From positions 1-34,963 of the forward strand of contig CALHCJ010000134.1 in the NCBI GenBank assembly GCA_937936275.1: DNA of 34,963 nucleotides. The letters are read 5' to 3'. The notes under the pieces were generated by a model. The model did no database searches. It was not told where the DNA came from and saw only the letters and a program-made list of their open reading frames with translations. Shown piece by piece: positions 1-8,445 of this stretch. Numbering within the stretch: the stretch's first letter is position 1; every line of letters begins with the position of its first letter. This DNA is from an uncultured Flavobacteriaceae bacterium (lineage in GTDB: Bacteria > Bacteroidota > Bacteroidia > Flavobacteriales > Flavobacteriaceae). A program made the translations under genes and the position numbers.

Positions 1-149
1 TTGTAGGTTAATCTAATTATTTCTTTTCCGTTTTCATCAATTATTTTTTCCTGAGTTAATACACCCTTTTTTATTTCATGGTGCCCTAGATAGGATTTAA
101 CCGATTTTAATAAAACTTTTATACGATAGGATATGTCGTTAAATTCCAT
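1..149 (-). CDS. Hypothetical protein, N-terminal fragment cut by window edge
   Basis: An open frame begins at an ATG at 149 and runs off the left edge, giving 49 codons without a stop. The visible N-terminus is rich in Lys, Ile and Glu (it begins MEFNDISYRIKVLLKS) and shows no signal peptide or motif that I recognise. It lies downstream of gnd on the same strand, but a probable terminator sits between them, so it is probably transcribed separately. I see no clear ribosome binding site; an A-rich stretch precedes the ATG. It could be a chance frame in AT-rich DNA, but codon use looks ordinary for this genome. Confidence 0.4.
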   Translation of the reverse strand, partial: MEFNDISYRIKVLLKSVKSYLGHHEIKKGVLTQEKIIDENGKEIIRLTY

Positions 150-232
150 TCTTTTTGATAATGCACTACAACAATTAGCTAAGAGTACCTTAGTACGCTT
201 AGCCTTTTTAATTGGAGCATTAAAATTCCTAC

Positions 233-272
233 AAAAAAGTCCGATTACCAAGATTAGTTGTTCGGACTTTTC
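233..272 (-). terminator. Intrinsic terminator of gnd
   Basis: A 10-bp perfect inverted repeat (AAAAGTCCGA at 235-244, TCGGACTTTT at 262-271) has a 17-base loop. Read on the minus strand, the stem ends in a run of six T. It lies 26 bases after the gnd stop, as expected for the end of that transcript. Confidence 0.7.
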
Positions 273-297
273 AACAGCGTACTGATGTAGTTTTCGC

Positions 298-1707
298 TTA
301 GGCTTCCCATTCCGTATGAAAAGTACCTTCTTGATCTAAACGCTCATAGGTATGTGAACCAAAATAGTCACGTTGTGCTTGAATTAAATTCAAAGGCAAA
401 CGACTTGAAGTGTATGCGTCAAAATACGTTAATGAATTAGAGAGTCCTGGTAAGGGTATACCATTGGTTGCTGCGTAAGCAACCAATTCACGAGCAGCCG
501 CTACGGTGCTTTGTACTTTAGAAACAAAAGTGGGCGAAAGTAACAGGTTGGGTAAGTTGCTATCTGCTTTAAAAGCTTCGGTTATATCAGCTAAGAGTCC
601 CGCTCTGATGATACACCCTGCTCGCCAAATTTTAGCGATCTCAGAAATATCAAGGTCATAGCCATATTCTTTTGAGGCATCTGCTAATTGATGCAAACCT
701 TGAGCATAGGTAATGATAAACGAAAAGTATAGTGCTTGTTCAGCAAGCCCTTTTAATTTTTGTTTATCCATGGCAGCAACTGCGGGTCGGTCATACAGTT
801 CATCCGCTTTGATACGTTCCTCTTTTAAGGCTGAGATTTCGCGCATGCTTACGGCAATATCAATCGAAGGTACTGGAATGCCTAAGTCCATAGCGTTTTG
901 GCTGGTCCATTTTCCAGTGCCTTTTTGTTTTGCTTTGTCTAAGATTTTATCTACCAAACGGCCATCACCAAGATCATCCTCTTGTTCAAAAATTTCTGAA
1001 GTGATTTGCACCAAGAAGGATTGTAAGCGTCCGGCATTCCATTGCGCATAGGTTTGGTGGAGTTCATCATTGTTGAAGTGTCCTCCTTTTTTTAGTACAT
1101 CATAAATTTCAGAAGTCAATTGCATGAGTCCGTATTCAATGCCATTGTGTACCATTTTTACATAGTTTCCAGCAGATTTTGGTCCTAAATAGGTCACACA
1201 GGGTTCTCCGTTGTACTTCGCGGAAACCGCTTCGAAAATAGGTTTTACGTGTTGGTAGGCCTCACGATTACCACCAGGCATAATACTTGGCCCCAAGCGA
1301 GCACCTTTGGCACCACCTGAAACACCAGCTCCAAAGAAATGAATGCCTTTGTCTGCTAAATACGCTTCTCTTCGGTCGGTATCGGTAAAGAAAGAATTTC
1401 CACCGTCAATAATAATATCATCTTTATCTAATAGGGGTAAAAGGCTTTCGATCACAGCATCTACCACTTTTCCCGCGGGTACCAACAACATGATTTTTCG
1501 GGGTGTGGACAGCGAATCAACAAATGTTTTTGCCCCCGAACTCGCATTTACTTTTTGTATATCGCCACCTTCTTCAATCAGCGCACTTACTTTTTCTTCA
1601 TCAAGATCATTACCAAAAGCTGAAAACCCGTTATCTGCAACGTTAAGAATAAAATTGCGCCCCATGACGCCTAAACCTACTAATCCGAAATCGTATGTAC
1701 CCTTCAT
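298..1707 (-). CDS. gnd: 6-phosphogluconate dehydrogenase (decarboxylating)
   Basis: Cytosolic enzyme of the oxidative pentose phosphate pathway, converting 6-phosphogluconate to ribulose 5-phosphate and CO2 with reduction of NAD(P). At 469 residues it has the usual full length. The N-terminal Rossmann motif GLGVMG is at 11-16, the substrate signature GVSGGAKGA at 128-136 and the catalytic block KMVHNGIEYG at 184-193 (Lys184, Asn188, Glu191); the all-alpha C-terminal domain ends at HTEWEA. The loop after beta strand 2 reads GNDLDEEK (32-39) instead of the NRT/NRS loop of NADP-specific enzymes; the Arg that holds the 2'-phosphate is absent and acidic residues are present, so NAD use is possible (inference). 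It diverges from zwf-pgl, which supply its substrate. A perfect Bacteroidota -7 box lies 36 bases upstream and a terminator follows. Confidence 0.96.
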   Translation of the reverse strand: MKGTYDFGLVGLGVMGRNFILNVADNGFSAFGNDLDEEKVSALIEEGGDIQKVNASSGAKTFVDSLSTPRKIMLLVPAGKVVDAVIESLLPLLDKDDIIIDGGNSFFTDTDRREAYLADKGIHFFGAGVSGGAKGARLGPSIMPGGNREAYQHVKPIFEAVSAKYNGEPCVTYLGPKSAGNYVKMVHNGIEYGLMQLTSEIYDVLKKGGHFNNDELHQTYAQWNAGRLQSFLVQITSEIFEQEDDLGDGRLVDKILDKAKQKGTGKWTSQNAMDLGIPVPSIDIAVSMREISALKEERIKADELYDRPAVAAMDKQKLKGLAEQALYFSFIITYAQGLHQLADASKEYGYDLDISEIAKIWRAGCIIRAGLLADITEAFKADSNLPNLLLSPTFVSKVQSTVAAARELVAYAATNGIPLPGLSNSLTYFDAYTSSRLPLNLIQAQRDYFGSHTYERLDQEGTFHTEWEA

Positions 1708-1743
1708 TTACTGTTATTAATATGAATTAAAAATGTCCTTTCT

Positions 1744-1751
1744 CAAAAATA
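1744..1751 (-). promoter_or_regulatory. Putative -7 promoter box for gnd
   Basis: On the minus strand this reads TATTTTTG, an exact match to the Bacteroidota -7 consensus TAnnTTTG, 36 bases upstream of the gnd ATG. No good -33 TTG was found at the expected distance, so this is a motif call only. Confidence 0.4.
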
Positions 1752-1846
1752 AATTAAAATAACGAGAAGGGGTTAAAACTTCATCTAAAGTCGTTGTGAA
1801 ACCTTTTTCTTTTCGATACTTTTAACCTGTAAATAAGAGCAACCCT

Positions 1847-3376
1847 ATGAATATGACAGAAAATCAAATGTTGATTATTTTCGGAGCTTCTGGAGACCTG
1901 ACTGCCCGAAAGTTGATACCCGCTATTTTAAACCTTGCTGTAGACGGTCACTTACCTGATAATTTTGTGGTTTTGGGTGCTAGTCGTAGTGCTTGGTCTG
2001 ACGAAGAGTTTCGTAAAAATGTAGTTTTAGAAAGCAAACATTTGAAAGATGAGATCAAGAAAGATAGTGAGAAGATTATTGATCAATTTGTAGATAAGCT
2101 TTTTTATCATGAATTAAGCGACGATCAAGATTCTGATTACGGACCCTTGAGCGATCGAATTGCCGACTTGAATGAAACGCATCAAACGGATAGCAACTAC
2201 ATTTTCTATCTTTCTGTTCCTCCATCGGCGTATGAGTCGATTTCTAAAGGTTTGCATGAACAAGATTTAGATGACGAAAATGAGGGTTGGCGACGATTGA
2301 TTGTTGAAAAACCTTTTGGTTATAGTTTAGACACTGCAAAAGAACTCAATACTATTCTTCAGCGTTATTTCAAAGAATCTCAAATTTTTAGAATTGATCA
2401 TTACTTGGGTAAGGAAACCGTTCAGAATTTGCTGGTAACTCGTTTTGCGAATAGTATTTTTGAACCACTTTGGAACAGAAATTATATACATCATGTTGAA
2501 ATAACGAATGCCGAAAGCGGCGGCGTAGAAAAAAGAGCCGGTTATTATGATAAATCAGGAGCTTTACGTGATATGTTTCAAAGTCATCTATTACAGATTG
2601 TCGCCTTAATTGTGATGGAACCTCCTTTGAGTGCGGATGCGGAAGAAATTCGAAATGAGAAATTAAAGGCTTTAAAGTCTCTTCGGATTATGACCGATAA
2701 GAAAGTTTTACACGATCATACCATTCGGGCCCAGTACGTGAGCTCTGTGATCAATGGAGAGAAAGTAAAAGGATATCGTGAAGAAGAGGGGGTTGACCCC
2801 AATTCCATAACAGAAACCTATGCAGCCTTAAAGTTTTTTGTAGATAATTGGCGTTGGGCAGATGTTCCTTTTTATGTGCGAACTGCAAAGCGCATGCCTA
2901 CAAAAGTAACTGAAGTTGTCATTCACTTCAAGTCGCCTCACCATCAGATTTTTAAAGATTCGGGTATGACGAATAAAGACAACAAACTGGTCATTCGAAT
3001 TCAACCTGATGAGGGTGTTTTGATAAAATTTGGAGTTAAAGTTCCGGGTCAAGGTTTTAAAGTGGAGCGCGCAAATCTAGATTTCTATTACTCAAGTTTA
3101 ACGGAAACACATGTTATGGAAGCCTACGAGCGTCTTTTGTTAGACGCCATGCAGGGAGATGCTACTTTATATGCGCGAGCAGATGAAGTAGAAGCAGCAT
3201 GGGAGTTTGTAGACCCCATTTTAAACTATTGGAAAACTTCAGATGCAAAGGTCTATGGGTATTCTGCGGGCGTATGGGGTCCTGAAAATGCAGATGAACT
3301 CATTGAAGGTTTAGGCATGTGGCGTAATCCAGGGGAGAATTTAGCGGACGACCCCGGATTCTGTGTAATTTGTTAA
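1847..3376 (+). CDS. zwf: Glucose-6-phosphate 1-dehydrogenase
   Basis: Oxidises glucose 6-phosphate to 6-phosphogluconolactone, the first step of the oxidative pentose phosphate pathway. The 509-residue length is typical. Visible motifs are the dinucleotide signature GASGDLT (13-19), Arg47 in GASRS, which matches the Arg that contacts the NADP 2'-phosphate in characterised enzymes, EKPFG at 154-158, the substrate block RIDHYLGKE (182-190), and MFQSHLLQ with the likely catalytic base His247. The first ATG (1847) is used; a second in-frame ATG two codons later is equally possible. No Shine-Dalgarno site is evident. A near-match to the -7 box (TACTTTTA) lies about 25 bases upstream. pgl follows after 47 bases, so the two are probably co-transcribed, and gnd is divergent. 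Confidence 0.97.
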   Translation: MNMTENQMLIIFGASGDLTARKLIPAILNLAVDGHLPDNFVVLGASRSAWSDEEFRKNVVLESKHLKDEIKKDSEKIIDQFVDKLFYHELSDDQDSDYGPLSDRIADLNETHQTDSNYIFYLSVPPSAYESISKGLHEQDLDDENEGWRRLIVEKPFGYSLDTAKELNTILQRYFKESQIFRIDHYLGKETVQNLLVTRFANSIFEPLWNRNYIHHVEITNAESGGVEKRAGYYDKSGALRDMFQSHLLQIVALIVMEPPLSADAEEIRNEKLKALKSLRIMTDKKVLHDHTIRAQYVSSVINGEKVKGYREEEGVDPNSITETYAALKFFVDNWRWADVPFYVRTAKRMPTKVTEVVIHFKSPHHQIFKDSGMTNKDNKLVIRIQPDEGVLIKFGVKVPGQGFKVERANLDFYYSSLTETHVMEAYERLLLDAMQGDATLYARADEVEAAWEFVDPILNYWKTSDAKVYGYSAGVWGPENADELIEGLGMWRNPGENLADDPGFCVIC

Positions 3377-3423
3377 TAAAACAGGACCTAGAATTTATAC
3401 GCTAGTTAAATTGATCCCCTAGA

Positions 3424-4134
3424 ATGAAAATAAAAACATACAAAACAAAACAAGAAGTTGCTTTAAACTTCTCAAGATATTTAGCCATTTTAATAGCCGC
3501 TAGAGATACGGTGCATATCGCCTTATCTGGTGGCAGTACTCCAAAAATAGTATTCGATGAACTTGCCGCAAATTTTCAAGAGGATATTGATTGGAGCGGT
3601 GTGCATTTGTATTGGGGCGATGAACGCTGTGTAGACCCCACCGATGATGATAGTAATTACAAAATGACGCAGGAGCATTTGATTTCAAAAATTGATATTC
3701 CTGAGAAAAATATTCATCGTATCAAAGGTGAGAATGATCCAGAGCGTGAAGCAAAAAGATATTCGGGTGTATTAGCGACAAATCTCCCTTCAGTGAATGG
3801 CATTCCTCAATTTGACATGGTAATTTTGGGCATGGGTGATGACGGGCATACAGCTTCTATTTTTCCTCATGAGATAAACCTTTGGTATTCCAACCAGTAT
3901 TGTGAGGTAGCCGTTCACCCTGATTCAGGGCAACGGCGTGTTTCTATTACAGGTCAAATTATAAATAATGCTGATTGCGTAGTTTTTTTAGTGACAGGAT
4001 CAAACAAAGCTGAAAAATTCGATGAGATCATAAACCAAAAAGGAGATTATCGAAATTATCCGGCACGTCTCGTAAAGCCGACTTCAGGAAAATTGATATG
4101 GTTTATAGATAAGGATGCCGCCGAAATGGGGTGA
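3424..4134 (+). CDS. pgl: 6-phosphogluconolactonase
   Basis: Hydrolyses 6-phosphogluconolactone, the product of the upstream zwf enzyme. The 236-residue protein has the family motifs ALSGGSTPK (33-41), the WGDERCVDPTDDDSNY block (64-79) and GMGDDGHTASIFP (136-148), in which His142 is the expected catalytic residue. This is the bacterial Pgl/DevB type (glucosamine-6-phosphate isomerase fold), not the beta-propeller YbhE type. It has no signal peptide and should be cytosolic. It follows zwf by 47 bases. I found no obvious hairpin terminator in the 175 bases between its stop and the convergent thioesterase gene, and nothing else recognisable there. Confidence 0.95.
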   Translation: MKIKTYKTKQEVALNFSRYLAILIAARDTVHIALSGGSTPKIVFDELAANFQEDIDWSGVHLYWGDERCVDPTDDDSNYKMTQEHLISKIDIPEKNIHRIKGENDPEREAKRYSGVLATNLPSVNGIPQFDMVILGMGDDGHTASIFPHEINLWYSNQYCEVAVHPDSGQRRVSITGQIINNADCVVFLVTGSNKAEKFDEIINQKGDYRNYPARLVKPTSGKLIWFIDKDAAEMG

Positions 4135-4309
4135 CGATCTTATTGCTATGGATTTATACTTCGGTTAGAAGTAAATGTAAGCTTTTTAAATTGCTAGGAT
4201 TGGTTCGTAAACATCTACACGATCATCGCAATGTAAAATGCTACAACACTCACGTCCAAATTAATGTTAATTTTTGCTTTAATGCCCTGCGTGTTCGCTC
4301 TGTGCTTAT

Positions 4310-4855
4310 TTACTTCAAGATAATTTTGATGTTCTCTTTATTCAAAAAAGCAATATAGCTTTCTGCATCAAAATTCTTTGCTTCAAACTGGGTATCTCTC
4401 TTAAAAGCTGCTTCTTTTCTAAATTTACTGCGAGCAAAACGACGTATACCCTGATGATCTTCCACCAATAAACCAGGTACTTTCATGCTTTTACCATCTG
4501 AATCTTTAGCGACCATGGTAAAGTAAGATGAATTGCAATGTTTCTTTTTGCCTGTGGTAATGTTCTCGGATTCCACACGAACACCGACTACCATTGAAGT
4601 CCGCCCCGTATAATTTACAGAAGCTTTCAAGGTCAATAATTCACCAACTTCAACAGGTTGCAGGAAATCTACGCGATTCACAGATGCCGTTACGCAATAC
4701 TTTTGAGAATGTTTTGAAGCACATGCAAAAGCAATTTGGTCCATAAGGCTAAGAATGTGGCCACCGTGAATTTTTCCCCCAAAGTTAGAATGGGAGGGGA
4801 GCATCAATTCTGTGATCGAGAGTCGAGATTCGCGTGCGGTTTTAAATTCATCCAT
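4310..4855 (-). CDS. Acyl-CoA thioesterase, hotdog fold
   Basis: Predicted cytosolic acyl-CoA hydrolase of the YciA/ACOT-like hotdog family. The core block MLPSHSNFGGKIHGGHI (18-34) followed by SLMDQIA holds the expected catalytic positions: Asn24, the GG-x-I/V-x-GG turn and Asp39. The second hotdog strand set includes VDFLQPVEVGELLTLKA and SYFTMVA. At 181 residues it is a single-domain enzyme with a basic C-terminal extension (RRFARSKFRKEAA and beyond). The preferred acyl chain cannot be read from sequence. Start is the ATG at 4855, immediately after the membrane protein gene on the same strand (4 bases between that stop and this ATG), so rmuC, the small membrane protein and this gene form a tight cluster. 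Confidence 0.87.
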   Translation of the reverse strand: MDEFKTARESRLSITELMLPSHSNFGGKIHGGHILSLMDQIAFACASKHSQKYCVTASVNRVDFLQPVEVGELLTLKASVNYTGRTSMVVGVRVESENITTGKKKHCNSSYFTMVAKDSDGKSMKVPGLLVEDHQGIRRFARSKFRKEAAFKRDTQFEAKNFDAESYIAFLNKENIKIILK

Positions 4856-4859
4856 GGTA

Positions 4860-5225
4860 TTAATTCCGAATATGAGGTGATTGTTCTTTCTCGACTTCTG
4901 TAACGAAGTACTTCGAATCTCCTAGCCAAAAGAAAGTGGCATAACGTTCGACATAGGTAAGTTTTACATATTGCCCTTGATATTCTTGCAGCTTTTCAAT
5001 CACTTTTTCGTCTTTATCTAATACAGAAAAAGTAAATATCTGGGCCCCTGAAATACCCTGGCTGATTTCGCCTTCCCAAGTTTTCACAAGGACACCTTTA
5101 TTACTGAACTTTATTAATTCTCCTGATCGCGTGCCTTCACTATAGGTGACAAAATAGATAAACGCGTAGTACGCCATGAAAACGGCAATCATACCAAATA
5201 CCCCAATACCTAATACTTTTTTCAT
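4860..5225 (-). CDS. Small membrane-anchored protein of unknown function
   Basis: A 121-residue protein with one N-terminal hydrophobic segment (about residues 5-28, rich in Ile, Phe, Tyr) followed by a soluble part that contains SEGTRSGELIKFSNKG, VKTWEGE and ISGAQIFTFSV. The pattern of short beta strands suggests a small beta domain on the outer face of the inner membrane. I recognise it as a protein common in Flavobacteriaceae but know no function. From memory, some homologues carry the label 6-phosphogluconate dehydrogenase; nothing in the sequence supports that. It overlaps the rmuC stop by 4 bases (ATGA) and precedes the thioesterase by 4 bases, so translation is probably coupled. Confidence 0.8.
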   Translation of the reverse strand: MKKVLGIGVFGMIAVFMAYYAFIYFVTYSEGTRSGELIKFSNKGVLVKTWEGEISQGISGAQIFTFSVLDKDEKVIEKLQEYQGQYVKLTYVERYATFFWLGDSKYFVTEVEKEQSPHIRN

Positions 5226-6568
5226 AATTCTAATTTAGGTTCTTCAAAATCATCTTCTTGTGCTCGTTTCAAGATCGGCTCAGGAATAGACTTCTTTGCT
5301 TTCGCGCCCATTTTCTTTAATTTCTCAATACTTGTGATAATATTACCGCGTCCCTCTACCAATTTATTCATAGCGCCTTTGTATTCATCTTTCGCATCAT
5401 CCATTTTCTTACCAACCTTCATAAGGTCACCGACAAAACCTTCAAATTTATCATAAAGTGCTCCCGCTTGTCTGGCAATTTCGATAGCATTGCGTTGCTG
5501 TTTTTCATTGTTCCACATACTGTCTATCGTGCGTAAGGTAGCCAATAAAGTAGATGGAGTAACGATTACAATATTCTGCTCAAAAGCCTTGTTATACAAT
5601 GAGTTATCATTATTTATGGCTATAGCAAATGCAGGTTCAATAGGAATGAAGAGTAATACAAAGTCAGGACTTTCCATTTCGTACAAATCTTCATACTTTT
5701 TAGCGGATAGTTGGTCCACATGCCTGCGGAGGGAATTGATATGATCTTTCAGATATTTTGCTTGTAGTTCATCTTCTTCGGCGTTCACATAACGCTCATA
5801 ATCTGTTAGAGAAACTTTAGAATCTACAATCATCTTCTTTCCGTCAGGAAGATTAATAATCACATCGGGAAGCACGCGAGAACCGTCTTCTAAGGTAAAA
5901 CTCTGCTGTACAATATATTCTCTATCTTTTTCTAAACCAGATTTTTCAAGTACACGCTCTAGAACCAATTCACCCCAGTTGCCTTGCATTTTACTATCTC
6001 CCTTAAGGGCTTTAGTCAAATTCTCAGCTTCTTGCGTAATTTTTAAATTTTGTGTTTGAAGGTTTAATAACTGTTCTTTCAGCGCAGAATGAATACTTAT
6101 ATTTTCTTTTTGACTCTCTTCTACCTTCTTTTCGAACAATTGTATTTTCTCATTTAAAGGCGTAAGAATATCTTTGATGTTTTTCTCATTACGCTCAGTA
6201 AATTTTAGACTTTTCTCTTCAAGTATTTTATTCGCAAGGTTTTCAAATTCTTTGGTAAATTTTTCTTGCAGCTTTTCAACTTCTTCCTTTTGTTCTCGGT
6301 TTTTAAGCTGAAGATTTTCCATATCCGCTTGGTAGCGAACAATTTGATTACCCAACTGCTCTTTTTCTGTTTGTAAATGCATTTTGTGCTCCTCACTATC
6401 GCGCAGTCGTTGCTCAAGAATGGTCACATTATTCTGCAATTGCTGTTGCCGTTCTTCCAGTGCGCTCTGACTAGATTCCGTTTTGAGATTTCGGATGTAA
6501 TTCCCTAAAAAATAGCCAATTGCAAGGCAAACTACGCCTATTAAAAGATATATTAAGTATTCGTTCAT
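5222..6568 (-). CDS. rmuC: DNA recombination protein RmuC homologue
   Basis: RmuC proteins are membrane-anchored and belong to a restriction-nuclease-like fold; in E. coli loss raises inversion rates at short repeats. This 448-residue copy has an N-terminal transmembrane helix (about 4-22), a long coiled coil rich in Glu, Gln and Lys (about 30-190), then the RmuC domain with GNWGELVLERVLEKSGL, the VDSKVSLTDYERY block and FVLLFIPIEPAF. The acidic C-terminus (EDDFEEPKLEL) overlaps the next gene by 4 bases. It is the first gene of a three-gene minus-strand cluster with the small membrane protein and thioesterase. Domain order and length fit the family; the biochemical role is not established by the sequence. 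Confidence 0.92.
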   Translation of the reverse strand: MNEYLIYLLIGVVCLAIGYFLGNYIRNLKTESSQSALEERQQQLQNNVTILEQRLRDSEEHKMHLQTEKEQLGNQIVRYQADMENLQLKNREQKEEVEKLQEKFTKEFENLANKILEEKSLKFTERNEKNIKDILTPLNEKIQLFEKKVEESQKENISIHSALKEQLLNLQTQNLKITQEAENLTKALKGDSKMQGNWGELVLERVLEKSGLEKDREYIVQQSFTLEDGSRVLPDVIINLPDGKKMIVDSKVSLTDYERYVNAEEDELQAKYLKDHINSLRRHVDQLSAKKYEDLYEMESPDFVLLFIPIEPAFAIAINNDNSLYNKAFEQNIVIVTPSTLLATLRTIDSMWNNEKQQRNAIEIARQAGALYDKFEGFVGDLMKVGKKMDDAKDEYKGAMNKLVEGRGNIITSIEKLKKMGAKAKKSIPEPILKRAQEDDFEEPKLEL

Positions 6569-6590
6569 TCGTGTGCTCTAGTGTTCGAAG

Positions 6591-6598
6591 TAAAGATA
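6591..6598 (-). promoter_or_regulatory. Possible -7 box for rmuC cluster
   Basis: On the minus strand this reads TATCTTTA, one base off the TAnnTTTG consensus, 22 bases upstream of the rmuC ATG. A T-rich stretch lies about 19 bases further upstream. Weak, motif-only call. Confidence 0.25.
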
Positions 6599-6633
6599 CA
6601 AGATTGCCTCACAAAAAGAAATAAGCTTTAAGT

Positions 6634-7416
6634 TTACTTTGTAATACGAAAGGTTTCTGTTTGAGCATCGAAGCTTACCGTATCTCTTGGAAACAAGTCA
6701 TTAAATGATCCTTTAGCGATTAGTTCCTTGGGTTTTCCAAAGGGACTAGATGTAGGCTTTAATAAGAGCATCTGATCACAAAGTTGTAAAGACATTTCGA
6801 TTTCATGACTCGTGAATACAATGGTTTTTCCAGTTTCTCTAGCAATGTTTTTCAACAATTTTAAAATCTGCACTTTATGATAGATATCTAAATGCGTAGT
6901 AGGTTCATCCAACAAAATAATGTCAGTATCTTGTGCCAATGCACGAGCAATCATTACACGTTGCAATTGACCATCACTCAATTCAAAGCACTTTTGATGC
7001 TTGAGTTCTTCTAACTGAAGCATCGTTATAACTTCGGTAATTTTAGCTTCGTCTTCTTCAGATAAACTGCCTATCCAATTGGTGTAAGGTTGTCTTCCTA
7101 AAGCAATCAGCTCGTATACCGTTAAGTTTTTAGAAGCACTGGGCTCCGTCAAAACGATGCTAATTTCCGATGCCAGAGCAGTAGTAGTGTAATGCTCTAA
7201 GGATTTACTTTTTAATAAAATTTCACCAGCCAGAGGTCTTTGTAGATTCGCCAAGGTTCGTAGTAGTGTAGATTTTCCAACGCCATTAATTCCGACTATG
7301 GCTACCAACTCGCTGGGGTATACTTCAAAATTAATATGCTGCACCACAACCTTGTCTTTATATCCGATGGAAATGTTCTTTGCAGAAAGTGTAGTATGTG
7401 GCTTTGCCTTGCTCAA
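6634..7416 (-). CDS. ABC transporter ATPase, cobalamin/Fe-siderophore type (BtuD/FecE-like)
   Basis: ATP-binding subunit of a type II ABC importer. Walker A is GINGVGKST (43-51 region), the Q-loop region is IVLTEPSASKNLTV, the signature is LSDGQ (146-150), Walker B is IILLDEP (167-172) and the switch His is His204 in FTSHE. Length 260 is typical of FecE/BtuD-like subunits. Its start overlaps the permease stop by 4 bases, so the binding protein, permease and ATPase are translated from one message. The substrate is inferred to be cobalamin because the locus diverges from a TonB receptor that lies behind a cobalamin riboswitch; haem or ferric siderophore cannot be excluded from the ATPase alone. 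Confidence 0.93.
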   Translation of the reverse strand: MSKAKPHTTLSAKNISIGYKDKVVVQHINFEVYPSELVAIVGINGVGKSTLLRTLANLQRPLAGEILLKSKSLEHYTTTALASEISIVLTEPSASKNLTVYELIALGRQPYTNWIGSLSEEDEAKITEVITMLQLEELKHQKCFELSDGQLQRVMIARALAQDTDIILLDEPTTHLDIYHKVQILKLLKNIARETGKTIVFTSHEIEMSLQLCDQMLLLKPTSSPFGKPKELIAKGSFNDLFPRDTVSFDAQTETFRITK

Positions 7417-8444
7417 AATAGCATTTTTTGTTTACGAGTTAGTAACCATATGACCACTGGAGCTCCAATGATTGATGTTATTGCATTGATAGGCAGTACG
7501 TTTGCAGAACTAGGTATTTGCGCAATAAGGTCACAGAGCAACATTAAGATAGCTCCACAAAGCAAAACTGCGGGTACCAACACTTGATGATTGGTGGTAT
7601 TAAAGAGCTGCCGTGCTAAATGAGGCACTGCAAGACCTACAAAAGCAATAGGTCCCGCAAAAGCGGTAATGCTTCCTGCCAATAAAGCTGTTGCAATGAT
7701 AATTATATAACGTGATTTTTGGAGCTGCACGCCCAAGCTCTTTGCATAATTTTCTCCCAAAAGAAGTGCATTTAATGTTTTAATGGATGCAATGCTTAGC
7801 GCAATTCCAATAATTACAATTCCTGATAACAAAGAAACTTGTGACCACGATACGTCTCCGAGACTACCAAAAGACCAATAGACATAGCGTTGCAGTTCTT
7901 CAGAAGTGGTAAAGTAGGAAAGGACACTTACGATTGCCGCGGTAATGCTTCCGAACATTAAACCAATAATTAACAAGGCCATCGTGTCTTTTACTCGCGT
8001 TGCTACCGCAAGAACAACTAGTAATACCAGAAAGCTGCCCGCACTGGCCGCGATTGCTAGAGAAATCGTGTTGATGAGACCAAAGCTTAGTATTCCTGAA
8101 AAAATAGAAGAGCCCATAATCAGTAGTGCGGCACCTAAGCTGGCTCCTGAACTAATCCCTAAAACAAAGGGGCCGGCTAGCGGATTTCGAAAGAGCGTTT
8201 GCATAAGTAATCCACTGAGGGCTAAACCACCGCCTGACAGTATAGCGGTAAGGGCTTTTGGCAAGCGATAACTCCATAGAATATAATTCCATGATTCGTT
8301 TTCTATCTTCCCTGAGAAGAGTTCGCTTAGTACTTGCGTAAAGGGAATGCTCACAGAGCCAAAGCTAATATTTAAAACAAATGATAGCGAAAGTGCCAAA
8401 AGCAAAAAAATAAATGGAATACGATATGAACCAGTTTTTTTCAA
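7413..8444 (-). CDS. ABC transporter permease, FecCD/BtuC family
   Basis: Inner-membrane permease of 343 residues with about ten hydrophobic segments, as expected for BtuC/FecCD proteins. The family signature appears in RLPKALTAILSGGGLALSG and NPLAGPFVLGISSGASLG, and the coupling region toward the ATPase is AGPIAFVGLAVPHLARQLF. It forms the channel for cobalamin (inferred) across the inner membrane, taking substrate from the lipoprotein encoded just upstream. It starts one base after the binding-protein stop and overlaps the ATPase start by 4 bases, giving a compact three-gene operon. Confidence 0.94.
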   Translation of the reverse strand: MKKTGSYRIPFIFLLLALSLSFVLNISFGSVSIPFTQVLSELFSGKIENESWNYILWSYRLPKALTAILSGGGLALSGLLMQTLFRNPLAGPFVLGISSGASLGAALLIMGSSIFSGILSFGLINTISLAIAASAGSFLVLLVVLAVATRVKDTMALLIIGLMFGSITAAIVSVLSYFTTSEELQRYVYWSFGSLGDVSWSQVSLLSGIVIIGIALSIASIKTLNALLLGENYAKSLGVQLQKSRYIIIIATALLAGSITAFAGPIAFVGLAVPHLARQLFNTTNHQVLVPAVLLCGAILMLLCDLIAQIPSSANVLPINAITSIIGAPVVIWLLTRKQKMLF

Positions 8445-8445
8445 A

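Noticed and set aside
713-1720. Plus-strand frames of 112 and 125 codons within gnd
   Set aside because: They are antisense shadows of the intact gnd gene and show Ser-rich, motif-free translations.
4131-4358. 75-codon plus-strand frame after pgl
   Set aside because: It lies partly opposite the thioesterase gene, has no recognisable motif, and overlaps the pgl stop; composition is that of AT-rich intergenic DNA.
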